Shown: positions 20,380 through 32,175 of the stretch, in pieces | Numbering within the stretch: position 1 is the stretch's first letter | How the letters are laid out: every line of letters starts with the position of its first letter | Origin: Nemophila menziesii | Lineage: Eukaryota > Streptophyta > Magnoliopsida > Boraginales > Hydrophyllaceae | Assembly (NCBI GenBank): GCA_029959085.1 | Contig: JARWIR010000008.1 | Span: 5,580,001 to 5,644,000, forward strand | Length of the DNA stretch: 64,000 nucleotides | Direction: 5' to 3' | Made by a program: the position numbers and the translations under genes | The notes under the pieces: generated by a model | The model's input: the letters and a program-made list of their open reading frames with translations, nothing else | The model's database searches: none | Told to the model about the DNA's origin: nothing

Positions 20380-21049
20380 GCAGTGTTATATGTCAAAGCA
20401 AAAGTTGCCACCGAAGCTACAAGATCCGGAAAGTTTTACTATTCCCATTGCTATTAGTGAAGGATGAACCAGGAAAGCATTATGTGATTTAGGCGCGAGC
20501 ATCAATCTCATGCCAAAGTACCTATTTGAGAAGCTCAGCATTGGAGAGGTAGTACCTACTTCATTATTATTACAAATGGCGGATCGCTACTTCTCCCAAC
20601 CATTAGGTAAAATTGAAGATGTTTTAGTTAAATCTGCTAGTTTTATATTTCCTTGTGATTTTATTATTCTTGACTACAACACAGATAAGAATGTCCCTAT
20701 CATCTTGGGTAGACCATTCTTAGGCACGCGGATTACACTAATAGATGCTGAGAATGGTGAATTCATCATGAGGGTCCAGGATGAACAGATACGATTCAAT
20801 GTGTTTAAGGCTATGAAATATCCAGATACGAAAGATGAATGCTTTAAAATAGATGTCATGAGCAAAATTACACAAGAGGTTTTCAATGGATCAACCTTTT
20901 ATGGCACTCTAATAGCAGCCTTAGCACTTGAATCTCCAGACATATATGATGATGTAGCCGAAGAAGTTGCTGATTTAAATTCAGATGACGGTAGACCGAA
21001 AGAAAGATTGCTGAACAACTTTGAGAGGAAAGAGACATTGAACCGATGA
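20380..21049 (+). pseudogene. PR: Aspartic protease of the old Athila-type element
   Basis: The catalytic region DLGASINLMP is encoded at about 20488-20517. The frame stays open to 21049 (LLQMADRYFSQPLGKIEDVL, PIILGRPFLGT). The upstream part (20130-20480) has stops and a frameshift. The protease would cut the polyprotein; this copy is inactive because its reading frame is broken before the active site. Confidence 0.78.
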
Positions 21050-21169
21050 AGAAATCATCTATAATATGTCTTGTTCTTGAATTAAAACCGCTTCCATCTC
21101 ATTTGCATTATGTGTACTTAGGTATTAACAAAACTTTTCCTGTTATTATTTCCGCTAACCTTTAACGTC

Positions 21170-22620
21170 CTCAAGAAGATAAGTTACTACGTATGCTTCG
21201 AACTAACAAAGAAGTAATTGGGTGGACAATAACTGATATAAAGGGGATTAGTCCTGCCATTTTCCAGCACAAAATCATTCTTGAAATGAAGGAGGGTGTT
21301 CTATAGAGGGGGGGAAAGAAGACTTATTCCAGCAATGATGGACGTGGTAAGAAAAGAGGTGATCAAGTTATTAGATGCGGGTATTATCTTCCCGATTGCG
21401 AGTAGTGAGTGGGTTAGTCCAGTGCAATGTGTTCCAAAGAAAGGAGGTATCACTACTATCCTTAATGATCAAAACGAAGCCATTCCATCAAGAACAGCTG
21501 TGGGGTGGATAGTGTCCATGGATTACCGCAAGCTCAACAAAGCCACGAAGAATGATCACTTCCCTTTACCCTTCATCGATCAAATTTTAGACAAGCTTGC
21601 ACGAAGAGAATATTAATTCTTCCTTGACGGATACTTAGGCTATAATCATATTTGTGTGGATCCAGCAGATTAACACAAAACAATTTTCACGTGTCCGTTT
21701 GGCACCTTTGCTTATAGGAGGATGTCGTTTGGGTTATGCAATGTACCTGCCACGTTACAGAGGTGTATGATGGCTATATTTTGGGACATGATTGATAAAT
21801 ACTTAAAGTTTTTATGGATGATTTTTCAGTATTTGGAGATAGTTTTGATGAGTGCCTCAACAATCTTGAAAAGGTACTTTTGCAATGTAAAGAAACATAT
21901 CTTGTTCATAATTGGGAAAAATGCAACTTCATGGTTCGAGAAGGAATTGTGTTGGGACATAAAGCATCAAGTGCAGGAATGGAGGTTGATCATGCTAAAA
22001 TTGAAGTTATAAAAACCTTACCACCTCCTGTGTCTGTTTAAGGGGTTAGAAGTTTCTTGGGTCACGCAGGATTTACCGAAGATTCATTAATTATTTCTCC
22101 AAGATCTCTAAACCGCTTTGTTCTTTACTTGAGAAGGATACTCCGTTCAATTTTAATGACACATATCTTGAAGCTTTCTTAACTATTAAAGAGAAACCCA
22201 TCTCCACGCCGATTGTCATACCTCCAATATTTAAACGCTCCGTTTGAACTTATGTGCGATGCAATTGATCACGCAATGGGTGTTGTGTTAGGCAGAAAAG
22301 AGAAAATCTTCCACATGATATATTATGCGAATAAGACCTTTAATGCTGCCCAATTGAACTATACTGTTACAAAAAAGAGTTATTAGCCGTAATATATGCT
22401 TTTGATATATTTAGTTCCTATCTGCTTGAATGAAAACTATCGTATACACGGATCATTCAGCAATTAAGTATCTTATGGCAAAAAAGGACGCTAAGCCGCG
22501 TATTATTAGATGGGTACTATTGCTACAAGATTTTGACATAGATATTCAAGACCGAAAAGGGTGCGAGAATCAAGTAGCTGATTAGTTATCCAGGCTCGAA
22601 GGATCGGATGTCAACAAGGA
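21170..22620 (+). pseudogene. RT-RH: Reverse transcriptase and RNase H remnant of the old element
   Basis: Recognisable RT blocks are VIKLLDAGIIFPI and SEWVSPVQCVPKKGG (21356-21450), MDYRKLNKATKNDHFPLPF (21518-21575), FAYRRMSFGLCNVPATLQRC (21711-21765) and the active-site block FMDDFSVFGDS (about 21811-21843). RNase H-like text (LMCDAIDHAMGVVLGRKE, near 22248-22300, and a decayed TDHSA.KYL block near 22450) follows. Stops at about 21616 and 21672, plus frameshifts near 21800 and 22040, destroy it. It is the only gypsy RT in this window. Confidence 0.85.
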
Positions 22621-22689
22621 ACCAGAATTGTCAAAGAGGTATTCCCTCATGAACAATTTTATACTATTAAAAATGTGTTTGTTACTTGG

Positions 22690-23960
22690 TATGAAGATAT
22701 AGCTAACCTCATAGTGAGTGGTTTATTTCCTACGGATTTCAATCAACAAAAAACAAAAGAGGTCAAGCTATAGAGCCAAACAGTTCTTTTGGGATGAGCC
22801 CTACCTCTTCAAAGTTTGCAGTGACCAAGTTACTGGAAGATGCGTCCATGAGGGCAAAACAAGTAAAATCATTGCAAGCTTCCACGTGTCACCATATGGT
22901 GGCCATTTTAAAGGCGATAGAACCGTAGCTAAAATTCTTCAGTCCAGATTCTATTGTCCTACCCTACGCAAAGATTGTCATCAATTCGTCCAGACTTGTC
23001 AAAGATGTCAATTTACTGGAAACATATAAAAAAGAGACGAGATGCTACTCAACAATGTTTTAGAAGTAGAAATCTTTGATGTATGTGGGATAGATTTTAT
23101 GGGACCTTTCATCTTTTCCCATGTTAATCTTAATATTTTGCTGGCAGTAGATTATGTGTCCAAGTGGGTAGGAGTAGTGGCAACACCATACGTGCCAAGA
23201 CAGTAATTTTGTTCCTCAAATCAAATATCTTTTCAAGACATGGTATGACACGTGTTCTCATTAGCGATAAAGGTAGCCACTTTATAATTTCAGTAAAAAG
23301 CTGCCCTTCGTAAGTCAGGGGTGAGACACCACACTTCAATAGGTTATCATCCCCAATCTAACGGTCAAGCCGACGTCTCTAACCGAGAGATCAAATCTAT
23401 CCTTGAGAAAACCGTGAACAAAACAAGGAAGGACTAGTAATTAAAACTAGATGATGCTCTCTGGGTTTACATAATAGCAAAGACCACTTGGGGCATCTCC
23501 CTATCACATGGTCTACGACAAATTTTGTCATCTTCCTATCGAGATTGAATCTCGTGCTTTTTGGGCTATTAAAGATCTAAATCTGAACGTAGAGTTAGCG
23601 GGTAAGAGAAGGATGATGTAGTTGAATGAGTTAGACGAGTTCCATTTTCATGACTATGATAATTCACGTCTCTACAAGGAGAAAACAAAAGGATGTAATG
23701 ATAATCGGATTCATCCAAAGAGGTTCAAAGAGGACAGAAGGTGCTCATATACAATTCAAGATTATCGAACTACCCGGGTAAGCTTAAGTCCCATTGGGGA
23801 GGACCTTATGGTGTCACGAAAGTCACACCTCATGGCACAATTGAAATTGAACATCAAATGAGGAAAGGACCTTCATGGTGAATGATCATTGCTTAAAGTT
23901 ATACCATGACAGTGGTGACTTCGGAAGAGAGGAGACGATAAATCTCCAAGAACACGCTTA
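22690..23960 (+). pseudogene. IN: Integrase remnant of the old Athila-type element
   Basis: The zinc-binding HHCC part is seen at 22885-23025 (SPYGGHFKGDRT, CHQFVQTCQRCQ). Core pieces are [11 protein letters not shown] (about 23077-23110), [14 protein letters not shown] and [19 protein letters not shown] (about 23341-23397). The C-terminal GPY/F-type end is KSHWGGPYGVTKVTPHG with VNDHCLKLYH (about 23785-23910). Multiple stops and shifts are present. The end part is the same module found fused to protease in E2, E3 and C, so it serves as the reference for that fusion. Confidence 0.82.
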
Positions 23961-24109
23961 ACACGATGTACAAGTCTAACTTTGAAAGACGTTAAACAAA
24001 AATTCCCTTGTGAGACATCCCTTGTTTTAGTTAGTTTTATGTTTTGTAGTGTATAATCTTAAGTTACTATATATTTTTAATGTGTTTACAAGCTAATATG
24101 AGAGAAAGG

Positions 24110-24845
24110 TGATGTCCTCTATTTGTTCTAAATATTATCCCTTAGGAGACATCATTTTAGGTGAATAATTGACTTATTAGATAGACTTTTGTGCATATTT
24201 CGTCATATTACACTTTCTCCCCTTGGAATTAGAATATTTGCATTTTTAGAGCTTTTGTGCGTTAATTTGTTTATTTTAGTGCAAAGTTAGTAGGTTCATG
24301 AATTATATGGCTAACCAATACAAGGAGGAGAAGTGAGAATTAAAGTCTTAGATCAAGTGGAGGAGCTAAAGGCAAGAAAAGAATTTCCGAAGAATTGACT
24401 AGAGGAGTTGCAGATCTGGAAGGTTGTTTCTAATTTCCTAGGTCCACCCAACAGGGGGCTAGGAGACATTAGAGTCCCGACTAATATAATAATACAAATT
24501 CTACCCTTAAACATAGCATAGAGTATATTAATTAGGTGGATTCCTTGCAAGACTCGAGTATCTCTCATCTCAAGTTAGTCCTTTTACTTGCAATTTTTCT
24601 TTCAGTTAATTTAATTTAGTTTTTATTTTATTGCATCTTTAGTTTTTAGAAAACCAAACAAAATCATATTATTTTATTTTTCTGTTAAACAATTATTCCT
24701 ACTATCTGATTAATACTTGAGCCGAACCTAATCTGTCCCTGAGAACGAAACTCGATTTATCGGATATTACTTGGACAACCGTGCACTTGCGTATTGTGGT
24801 TCCTTATTTTCAGTATTTAATTTTATAACACCCCAGGACCCACCA
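24110..24845 (+). repeat. 5' LTR of element C
   Basis: It runs from TGATGTCCTC to GACCCACCA and is followed by the primer site. The first 60 bases and the end 'tataacaccccaggacccacca' are related to the E2 LTR. The middle is shorter and diverged. Confidence 0.78.
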
Positions 24846-24851
24846 AGTTTT

Positions 24852-24869
24852 TTGCGCCGCTGCCAAGGA
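24852..24869 (+). other. Primer binding site of element C (degenerate, tRNA-Asp type)
   Basis: TTGCGCCGCTGCCAAGGA differs at three positions from the E2 primer site and is placed six bases after the LTR end. Confidence 0.75.
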
Positions 24870-24976
24870 CGGTAGCGTGTGACCCCGATGTTAATCTTTA
24901 GTAGTATAATTGTTATTTATTTTTCAGTTTTACGCTTTGGTTTGTTCATTCTTTCTCAGGTTTACAGGTTTGGTGT

Positions 24977-26503
24977 ATGCTCGAAGATCCCGAGATCCTT
25001 GAGAATCCCGAAATCCTAGTTAGAGAAGCAAACAAAAGAAAGAAGGAAGCAAAAGCAAAGGAGAAAGAGGAAAAAATAGCGAGAGAAGCAAAAATGGCTG
25101 AAGAACGTGAGCTTAATCCTCCTCTTGCTCCACAAGTTCAACCTCCCATGAACAATTATCCTTGGTTTTCAATGGTCCTGAACCAGCTCCATATCGCGCT
25201 CCTGCTCTCGGAATTGGCCGAGCAGATATTAATGTCGCAAGATATAGACCCGATCTTCGTATGTTATCTCAATTTCAGAATTATGGCAATTTTCGAGGAG
25301 AACCTTGACAAGATCTGATTCATGCAGTACATAAATTAATGCAGATATGTGAATCATACATAACGCAAGGTGTGACTAGAGAGCAGATGTATTATTAAAA
25401 TTTCAGATTTTTCGTGATAGACGCAGCTAGTGAGTGGCATGATTCGCAAGAACCGAGATCAATTAATAATTGGGATGAGCTTCAAACTGCATTTTTCAAT
25501 AGGTATTACCCAACAAACATGATATTGAGTGCACAAATTTCTCTAAATTCCTTTGAGCAAGAACAAGACAAGACGAGACTTTGGGTAGGATTTGGTCAAG
25601 ATTCTAAATATGCTTAAGAAGAGTTCCTGATCATGGCTTTACAAACCACAACAAATGAAGATATTCTATAAAGGTCTTGATGGGAAATCAAGAAAATATT
25701 TAGTCCTGCTTTGTGGTGGTGGATTCTTACAGGTACAACCAGTTCATGCTAAGGTTATTTTGAATAGAACAGTGAAGAATGAGATGGGTTGGAACACCGT
25801 GAGAACACCTATCCGCGGTGGAAGTTATAAAGAAAGTAGTGTTGTGACTGAGGAAAAATTCTCTTCCTTGGAGAATAAATTGGAGAACACATTGAAGCAA
25901 CAATTTAAACATCTTACCTTAGATGTTAAAGAAGGTTTTTCAGGTAGAAGAGCAGATATTAATGTTACACAAGAAGTATACGGATGTTCTAACTGTGGTG
26001 TACAAGATCATGATTGGGAGCATTGTCAAAGTAATCCAGAAGCCGTAATTTTTGTCGCCAACCGAGGGAACTATAATTCAGGTGGTCATGGTTATCAACC
26101 GAATAGAAACCATCAGCGCTTCCAATATTCGAATCCAAGTGGGGCCGCTAATCTGACATACGCATATCAGCCACGTCCCCAAGGCAATAATTATCAACCA
26201 AGACCCTGGAACACCTACCAATGGGGACAAGGTTATGAAAATCAAGCTCAGAGACAACCTTCTCAAGACACCTATGCTGACACTATGAATCAGAAAGCTC
26301 TACCTACTCAACCTCAAGAAGGTGCATCAGATGTTCAGCAAACCTTGCTGACGTCAATCACCCTTCAGATAAAAGTTTGCCAAGATAAACAATCTACCGC
26401 CGCAACAGTTAAATTGTTAGAAAATCGGATAGCTCAGATGGCGAAACAATTAAGTCAGCGTCCACAAGGACAATTGCCTAGTGATACAGAGGCTCTTATC
26501 TAA
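24977..26503 (+). pseudogene. gag: Gag of element C
   Basis: 24977-25318 is a lysine/glutamate-rich N-terminus. 25414-25617 is a shifted-frame piece of the core (SEWHDSQEPRSINNWDELQ). 25655-26503 is open for 282 codons with the knuckle CSNCGVQDHDWEHC (about 25984-26025) and an asparagine/glutamine-rich tail. The N-terminal half has frameshifts. The C-terminal half ends at a single TAA at 26501, after which the same frame continues, so this stop is probably a recent point mutation. Confidence 0.8.
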
Positions 26504-27397
26504 TACGAAGATTGTAAGGCTATCTCGCTCAGAAGTGGTAAGAAGCTTCCACCACCACCTGTTCTTGTGATGAAAGAAAAAGAAACAACCGTGAAAGAGA
26601 AAATGGTAAAAGATGTGGTGGAGAAAGAAGATGAACCAGAAGTAGTGGAAGTGGAGAAGATTCCAGAAAATCCAAAGAAGAAAGATGTTATAGAAACCCG
26701 TCCTCCTCCACCATTCCCTTTAAGAGTTCAGAAGAAAGGAGATACTACTGAATATCAGAGATTCATGAATATGGTGAGTAAGATCAACATTGATATACCT
26801 TTCTTAGAGGGGATTAAAGGTGTACCGAAATATATGAAATTTATAAAGAGAACTATCACCAGCAAACCCAAGTATCTTGAGAATGAAATGATAGGTCTGC
26901 CAGAAGAGTGTAGTGCCATCTGCCAGAGTAAGTTGCCACCTAAATTACTTGATCCTGGAAGTTTTACAATCCCGATTGGTACTAAGTGGCAAGAGAAAGC
27001 TTTGTGTGATTTGGGTGCAAGTATTAATCTTATGCCCAAGTCAATTTTTAAAAAATTGGAGACCGGAACCGCAAAACCAACCTCTATGGTTTTGCAATTG
27101 GCTGACAGATCCCTCGTACATCCAGAGGGAAGATTAGAAGATGTCCTTGTCAAGGCAAGTATGTTAATTTTTCCGGTTGATTTTGTTATACTTGATTACG
27201 ACGCGGATAGGAAAGTACCCATTATTTTGGGAAGACCATTCCTAGCCACGGGGAGTACTTTGATTGATGTAGAGAATGGAGAAATGATTATGCGTATCCA
27301 ATACGAGAAGGTAAAATTCAACGTGTTTAGGCCAATGAATTTTCCGAATTCCCAAGAGGATTGCTTCCGGATAGATGTGATTGAACATGCAGAATAG
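26504..27397 (+). pseudogene. PR: Protease segment of element C
   Basis: It is in frame with gag after one stop. The linker is KAISLRSGKKLPPPP, followed by an acidic spacer and the conserved FLEGIKGVPKYMKF. The protease active site is DLGASINLMP (about 27007-27036) and the later motif ILGRPFLATG is at about 27222-27252. A TAG at 27395 ends the open segment, but the frame continues. All protease motifs are intact, so little decay separates it from a working ORF. Confidence 0.8.
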
Positions 27398-27776
27398 GAG
27401 CCAACTAAGGTTGTGGAAACCTTAGGAATGGAGGAAAGAGAGCTAAGAAAGAAACCACCTAATAAAAATCCTCCATATCCTAATAAAAATCCATACCTTG
27501 ACCATGCAAGGAAGAAAGAAAAGGTGCATGCTATGAAGGTTCCAAAAGAACCTAAGAAAGAAAGAAAGAAGAAGGAATTTAGAGTGGGCGAAGAAGTCGT
27601 AATGAAAAGGATGACCCTCCTGCGAAAGCACATGAAGCCAAAAGTTTTTGGCTAGGACAATTTATGGTAACAAAGGTTATCTTGGAGAAACTAGTGGTAA
27701 TAAGAGCTAAGGGATGCAAATTCTGTGTAGAAAATGTTGACAACCTCACTCACTACTGGGGAGGTTACGTTGAATA
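27398..27776 (+). pseudogene. Integrase C-terminal-like tail of element C
   Basis: After the TAG, a lysine-rich linker leads to FRVGEEVVMKR. A frameshift near 27640 follows, then FWLGQFMVTKVI, VVIRAKGCKF and NLTHYWGGYVE before the stop at 27774-27776. This corresponds to the tails of E2 and E3 and to the GPY/F part of the old integrase. No RT or integrase core precedes it. Confidence 0.72.
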
Positions 27777-28009
27777 ATAGATGCGAAAGGTAACCCGTAG
27801 AGCTTAACGACGTTAAACAAAAAGCCATTTCAATTGTATATTAGTTTATTGCTTTAATGTTTTTCAGTTCCTAGTTTATATTAGAAGTAATTGTCGAACC
27901 TAGTGTTTATTTTGAAAGAAATGAGAAAGGTAGTGTGTTATATGTGCAAGAATTGAGTTTGGGGTCGAAAGGATGAAGAAAAGGGGAAAAATTGTGTAAC
28001 CAGCAGTGA

Positions 28010-28215
28010 GGTGCGGTATACCACTCCTAAGATGTGGTGTACCGCGGATCCTAAACAGTGGCGACGGTTTTTCCCTACCGTTCATTGCCAAAACAAGCTA
28101 TTAAAAACCGTATCGACACTCAGCGCCCATGGTTTTAGAAGATACAGGGTCCGGTACACCGCGCCTGCAGTCCGGTGTACCGCAAGAAAAACACCGTATC
28201 GTTGCTCGCGCACTG
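28010..28215 (+). repeat. GC-rich palindromic motifs in the 3' region of element C
   Basis: Four variants of the shared near-palindrome occur: GCGGTATACCAC (28013-28024), TGGTGTACCGCGG (28035-28047), CCGGTACACCGCG (28151-28163) and CCGGTGTACCGC (28172-28183). They sit in the same place after the polyprotein as the arrays of E2 and E3, but without a clear 100-bp period. Confidence 0.7.
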
Positions 28216-28323
28216 CGGTTTCAGAAAGTAAATTGGAATTGCTACTGAACTCTTCGCAGTTGTACCTTCAACCTCATTCTAACTTTCTCAATCTTCAATT
28301 CTTAACTCAATAAAATTCAACTT

Positions 28324-29010
28324 GATTGGTGATGATGGTTGTGTAGGTGGCGGTTCCACCTTACTTTCTTCTGTTAACACCTTTTGTGCAGTTGTCTCTT
28401 CTTCCTTAGTTTCTTTTTCATCTTCTCTAACCACATGCTTGGAATTTCCTTCAACCTCTTTCTCACCTTGATTCTCAACAATCACCTCATCTAAGGTAAG
28501 CTTGGTTGGTTTATTTATTGTTGAATCCTTGAACCCAACATTGCTATCGCCAATTTTCATATGTAATTCCTGCTATAACTATTGATTGATCGTAGTGAGT
28601 TGTGTTACACTTAGCTCTACTGCTTGATATTATTGGTGCATGAATTGCACTAAGAATGCAGTAGCATCGAGCCTTGCCTCATTTTGATCCACCTTATCTA
28701 TCAAATCATTTATATCTTCATGTGTCTGAGATGGAAGTGCTTTTTGAGCCTGATCCTCCGTTATATCTCTGATTAATTGTGGAAGTTCTTGGTGAAACTT
28801 CAGGGAGTTACTATTTACTTTGGTGAGCTTGCTCCTTGAACTCTCATTATTGAACTTAATGGAAGTTTGAACTAGCTCACATAATTTATCCGTCATTTGT
28901 TGGAGATGGGATATGGCTTCTTCTTGCGGATCATGCATGGGTTGTGGTGGAGCTCGAGCTTGATAACTCGAACTTTCTTGATAGAAATTTTGACTTTGGG
29001 CCCCATGCAT
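28324..29010 (-). pseudogene. gag: Gag coiled-coil and linker remnant of element D
   Basis: 29010-28630 encodes 126 residues with helix-rich text (AISHLQQMTDKLCELVQ). 28560-28324 encodes KPTKLTLDEVIVENQGEKEV, which corresponds to MNLDEIIVEDWVEEVEHN in the E3 ORF. Stops separate the two pieces. The protease is missing because the element is cut here. Confidence 0.7.
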
Positions 29011-29148
29011 ATTTGTATTCCTTGGTGTGTAATAGTTCTAAATACCTAAGAAACCTGAGAAGAGACTAAAAAGAAAATGCGTAAAACTGAAAACATATAA
29101 AAAATTCTACACTAAATAAACACAAATAAAACTAACTTAAAGATAAAT

Positions 29149-29166
29149 CCCCGGCAGTGGCACCAA
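29149..29166 (-). other. Primer binding site of element D (degenerate)
   Basis: On the - strand it is TGGTGCCACTGCCGGGGA, a mutated tRNA-Asp-type site at the start of a leader matching that of E3. Confidence 0.75.
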
Positions 29167-30289
29167 ACCCTATTGACTATCTAGTTAGGCAAGCCCTTCT
29201 GGACCACTAACACACCCTAGACGTTTATGTGATGTTTCAATAATTAGACACCCCTTCCGGGTGACCATCTAACTACTATTAATGGGGTAGTGGTATACTC
29301 ATGCACTAGAAAGAACTACGGTAAATAAATCAAAGAACATAAAACTAATATATGGTTAAGAAGCTAGAAAAAAATTTTAAAAAAAAATCTCAAATAACAT
29401 AAAAGCAAATAAAGAATTAGAAATCAAAGATTATACATGTGCAAACCCAAGCTATGTGAAAATTAGTTCATATCTAAAGACATATAAATAAAATACAGAT
29501 AAAAGTAATTAGAAACGAAGATAAGCTAAAGAATCTAATACAAATTACCCAAATTATAGAGGGATATGATGGAGAAGAGGAGTTTGCTACTTTCCGATTT
29601 CTTGTCTTCCTCTTTACAGGTCTTGTTGCTTCCCTTGAATGACTTCTATGATACTTAAGGTTTAGAACTGAGCAAGGACATGTTTATAATGATTAGAGGG
29701 TGTATTTATATGTGTTTAGAAGACCCTAGGTCGAAATCTTGGAGTAGAAGGCAAGTTATTGGACTCTTTTTCCAAATCAATTTCGTTTCCTAAAATAGAG
29801 GAGATAGGATAATGTTGTTGTCTTGTTCTGGTCGTAACGCCTTCGTTAATTGTCCAATTTTCTCCTACTTTATATCTAAACGACTGCGTCGAAAAGATCT
29901 ACACTTTTCTTCTAGATTTCTCCTCCAAATTCCCAACCGATTTTAATTTATCTTCACTTTAATGGACATGGCTGTAGAATTTTACATTTACTTGGCCGCT
30001 TTTCCTTTCCTATTTTATCTCTACTTTCTTTTATCTCTTAATTCCTTCCATATTTTCTTTCCTTTATCTCTCATAATTGATTTGACCATTAATTACCATA
30101 TATATCTTTAAAGTTTCACATTAACGCACAAATTAAACCAAATATGCTCTAAAAATGATAAATCATCAAATCAAGACAAGATATAGGAATTTATCAAAAT
30201 ACGAATAAAAATCTATAATTAATTAAGCATAAACACCTAAAATGGTGTCTCCACCTTAGATTATTACATCACAAATAGAGAGACATCAG
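29167..30289 (-). repeat. 5' LTR of element D, lacking its U5 end
   Basis: It starts TGATGTCTCT at 30289 in element orientation and shows the family blocks (a TATA region near 29700-29715, 'gtttagaagaccct'). It ends directly at 'agtcaatagggttt' next to the primer site, so about 0.5 kb of the U5 side seen in E2 and E3 is deleted. Confidence 0.75.
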
Positions 30290-31290
30290 TCGTACTTCGT
30301 CGAATGCGATGATTATGACCTATCTTCAAGGATTCTCCATTTACCCGTCTCCCGTCCACGTCGAAGCCGACAACATCGAGAGTTCACACGGAAAGAGTTT
30401 TATAAGATATCTCTTTACGCTCGGGGACCTAGTAGCATGGGCTCTACCGTTGGAAAATACGACAAAAGCCCATTCCGATATACTCGGTTTTTTCATATCT
30501 ATAAGTAATCATGATATGATCTCATTAAGGTATCATTTATTCTATTACACTATTCATATATACAGTCATACCTAGACCATAAATATTATTCTCTTTCATT
30601 AGCCTCAATACTGACTTCATCGTTAGAGTGTCATCAGGAAACACACCTCCCTGTGGTCTTTAACCTTATATAATTTCAGGTTACCAAGTTCATTAAGAGG
30701 CAAATTTATCTTGAGAAACCATCAATAGAAGTATCAAAGTTCACTTGTTTGTGTATTTGTATCGGTTGGACGTTTAACGCTCTACCAGACACCAGATGGG
30801 TGGTGGAGACCTACGGTTCTTTTGGTAGAGGGGGAAATACTCGGCATTGGGAAAAGGTTCGAGATAGTCTCTATGTGGACCTCCATTATCGGCTACTGAG
30901 AGAGACTCCATTTTGGTGTTTGGTATTGATGGATGGTGGTATCTCCATCTCTGAACGTCTCGACAAATCTAATCCATATGTGGTTTGTCAGTGGGTTTGA
31001 AAACTTTGTTCACACAAATAACGCTAATTGATAGAGCGTGAAATGTGCGACCAAAAAAGATATATGAATGGTAGAACTTTGTTGGGTGTTGTTAGTGATA
31101 TTTCATTTGAACCTGTATTCAGGCGAGCACAATGACCCGAAATCAGGTTAAAATCAGAACCATGGTCTTGTGCCTCTTGCTGGCACTCCGTCGGTCAAAT
31201 CAGTATTGAGATCGATAGAAGTATATGAAATTTAATCCAACCGTACTTATGAACATTTAAATATAAATAATATTTTTTTAGACGAATAAC
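30290..31290. other. Unassigned spacer, possibly decayed element sequence
   Basis: I recognise no gene. Two frames (30309-30575, 88 codons; 30749-31000, 83 codons) have no family I know. A stretch at 30615-30660 ('cttcatcgttagagtgtcatcagg') recalls a motif near the ends of some plant gypsy LTRs, but no LTR boundaries or primer site support this. Confidence 0.35.
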
Positions 31291-31556
31291 AATGGTATTT
31301 AAAGATTACAAAACGAAAATAATAGGTATTTTCTGTTTTCATTTTCTATATTTTTCAAAATACTAATGAAAACGTGTTTAGGTAAAGAAAATGAAAACGG
31401 TTTTCTGAAAAATTAAATGAAAACACTACTATATTAGAGAACGTGAAATTGACGTTTTCCATATTTTCTAAAATTTTCGAAAAGAAAACGAAAATAATTT
31501 TCTAAAAATACATTTTGAAAACGAATACAGAAAATGTTTTCGCAAACCAAACAGGG
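31291..31556. repeat. AT-rich block of repeated GAAAACG/TTTTC words, possible decayed MITE
   Basis: Words such as 'gaaaacg', 'attttct' and 'gaaaatg' recur on both strands, and the block ends with 'ccaaacagggcc', which resembles MITE ends in plants. A matching left end was not found, so the class is open. Confidence 0.35.
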
Positions 31557-31830
31557 CCATATCAGATTAACTTTTCTCATATTCCACTTAGAGAATGCTC
31601 GAAAGATTATGTCCTTGATAAAGATAAAACTTATTTACTCGAACGCATGTTTAAAGACCTTCTTAGACTTGGCTATATAACACAGACGTTGATCACGAGT
31701 TTTTTGTAGTATTATACCCTTCTCAAAACAATTTACACAACTATAACGAGATTAAAATTATTTGCATAAATGTAATGTTTCGGAATGTGAACTTGGAAAC
31801 AAGTTTTTAACTGAACAAACATTCTCCTCA

Positions 31831-31835
31831 CACTT
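31831..31835. repeat. Left target site duplication CACTT of the Sirevirus-like element
   Basis: CACTT before the LTR start at 31836 is repeated at 37158-37162 after the second LTR. Confidence 0.92.
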
Positions 31836-32175
31836 TGTTGGCATATAGCCTCCCTTAATAGGTTGTTTTAATGTGACAAATCCTCTTGTGTTTAGTGTGC
31901 TAATTATTCTTGTTATACATATTCTATCTTGCACTCTAATTCATCAAAAGCACATTCTTTATCATTTAGATCAAAGTTTTATTGTTTTATCTTAAGAAAC
32001 TAATTCTCATACAAATACCTTTAACCTTATCTTTGTGTACATTGAGAATTAGCTTTAGTGATCAACTACAAAGTTTATTAGAATGATGTTCTCTACAACT
32101 CTCGTGAAAAAAGTTTTCTGATCCGAGCACCGTAGTAAAAGATATACTCATTAAAAGGTGTTTTAAACCTTTGGC

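Larger units (their letters stand above)
19508..24109 (+). mobile_element. Right part of the old Athila-type element (gag end, protease, RT, RNase H, integrase)
   Basis: The first five bases repeat the E2 target duplication, and the old gag then continues from 1097. Protease, RT, RNase H and integrase follow in the order usual for Ty3/gypsy, all with stops and frameshifts. The post-ORF motif near 23980 and about 100 bp of 3' region precede the LTR of C at 24110. No 3' LTR of this element was found, so its end is missing or lies beyond later insertions. Confidence 0.85.
24110..28315 (+). mobile_element. Element C: partial non-autonomous Athila-type element
   Basis: It consists of a 736-bp 5' LTR, a primer site, gag, protease and an integrase-tail-like end, followed by a 3' region with GC-rich motifs. 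It breaks off near 28315, where sequence of an oppositely oriented relative begins. No 3' LTR is present. It seems to have inserted into the 3' region of the old element: the sequence before 24110 matches polyprotein-downstream sequence, not a purine tract. The LTR differs strongly from those of E2 and E3, so this is a separate lineage with the same coding layout. Confidence 0.8.
28316..30289 (-). mobile_element. Element D: truncated Athila-type element related to E3
   Basis: On the - strand it has an LTR (30289 to 29167), a primer site, a leader nearly identical in order to that of E3, and gag pieces. The gag N-terminal core is deleted between leader and 29010. The element ends in the gag/protease linker near 28316, where element C in opposite orientation begins. 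It is thus a remnant joined tail to tail with C. Confidence 0.75.

Noticed and set aside
24100..24845. LTR at 24110 as the 3' LTR of the old Athila-type element
   Set aside because: It is followed by a primer binding site and gag, differs strongly from the old element's own LTR end at 1-158, and the sequence before it matches polyprotein-downstream sequence instead of a purine tract.
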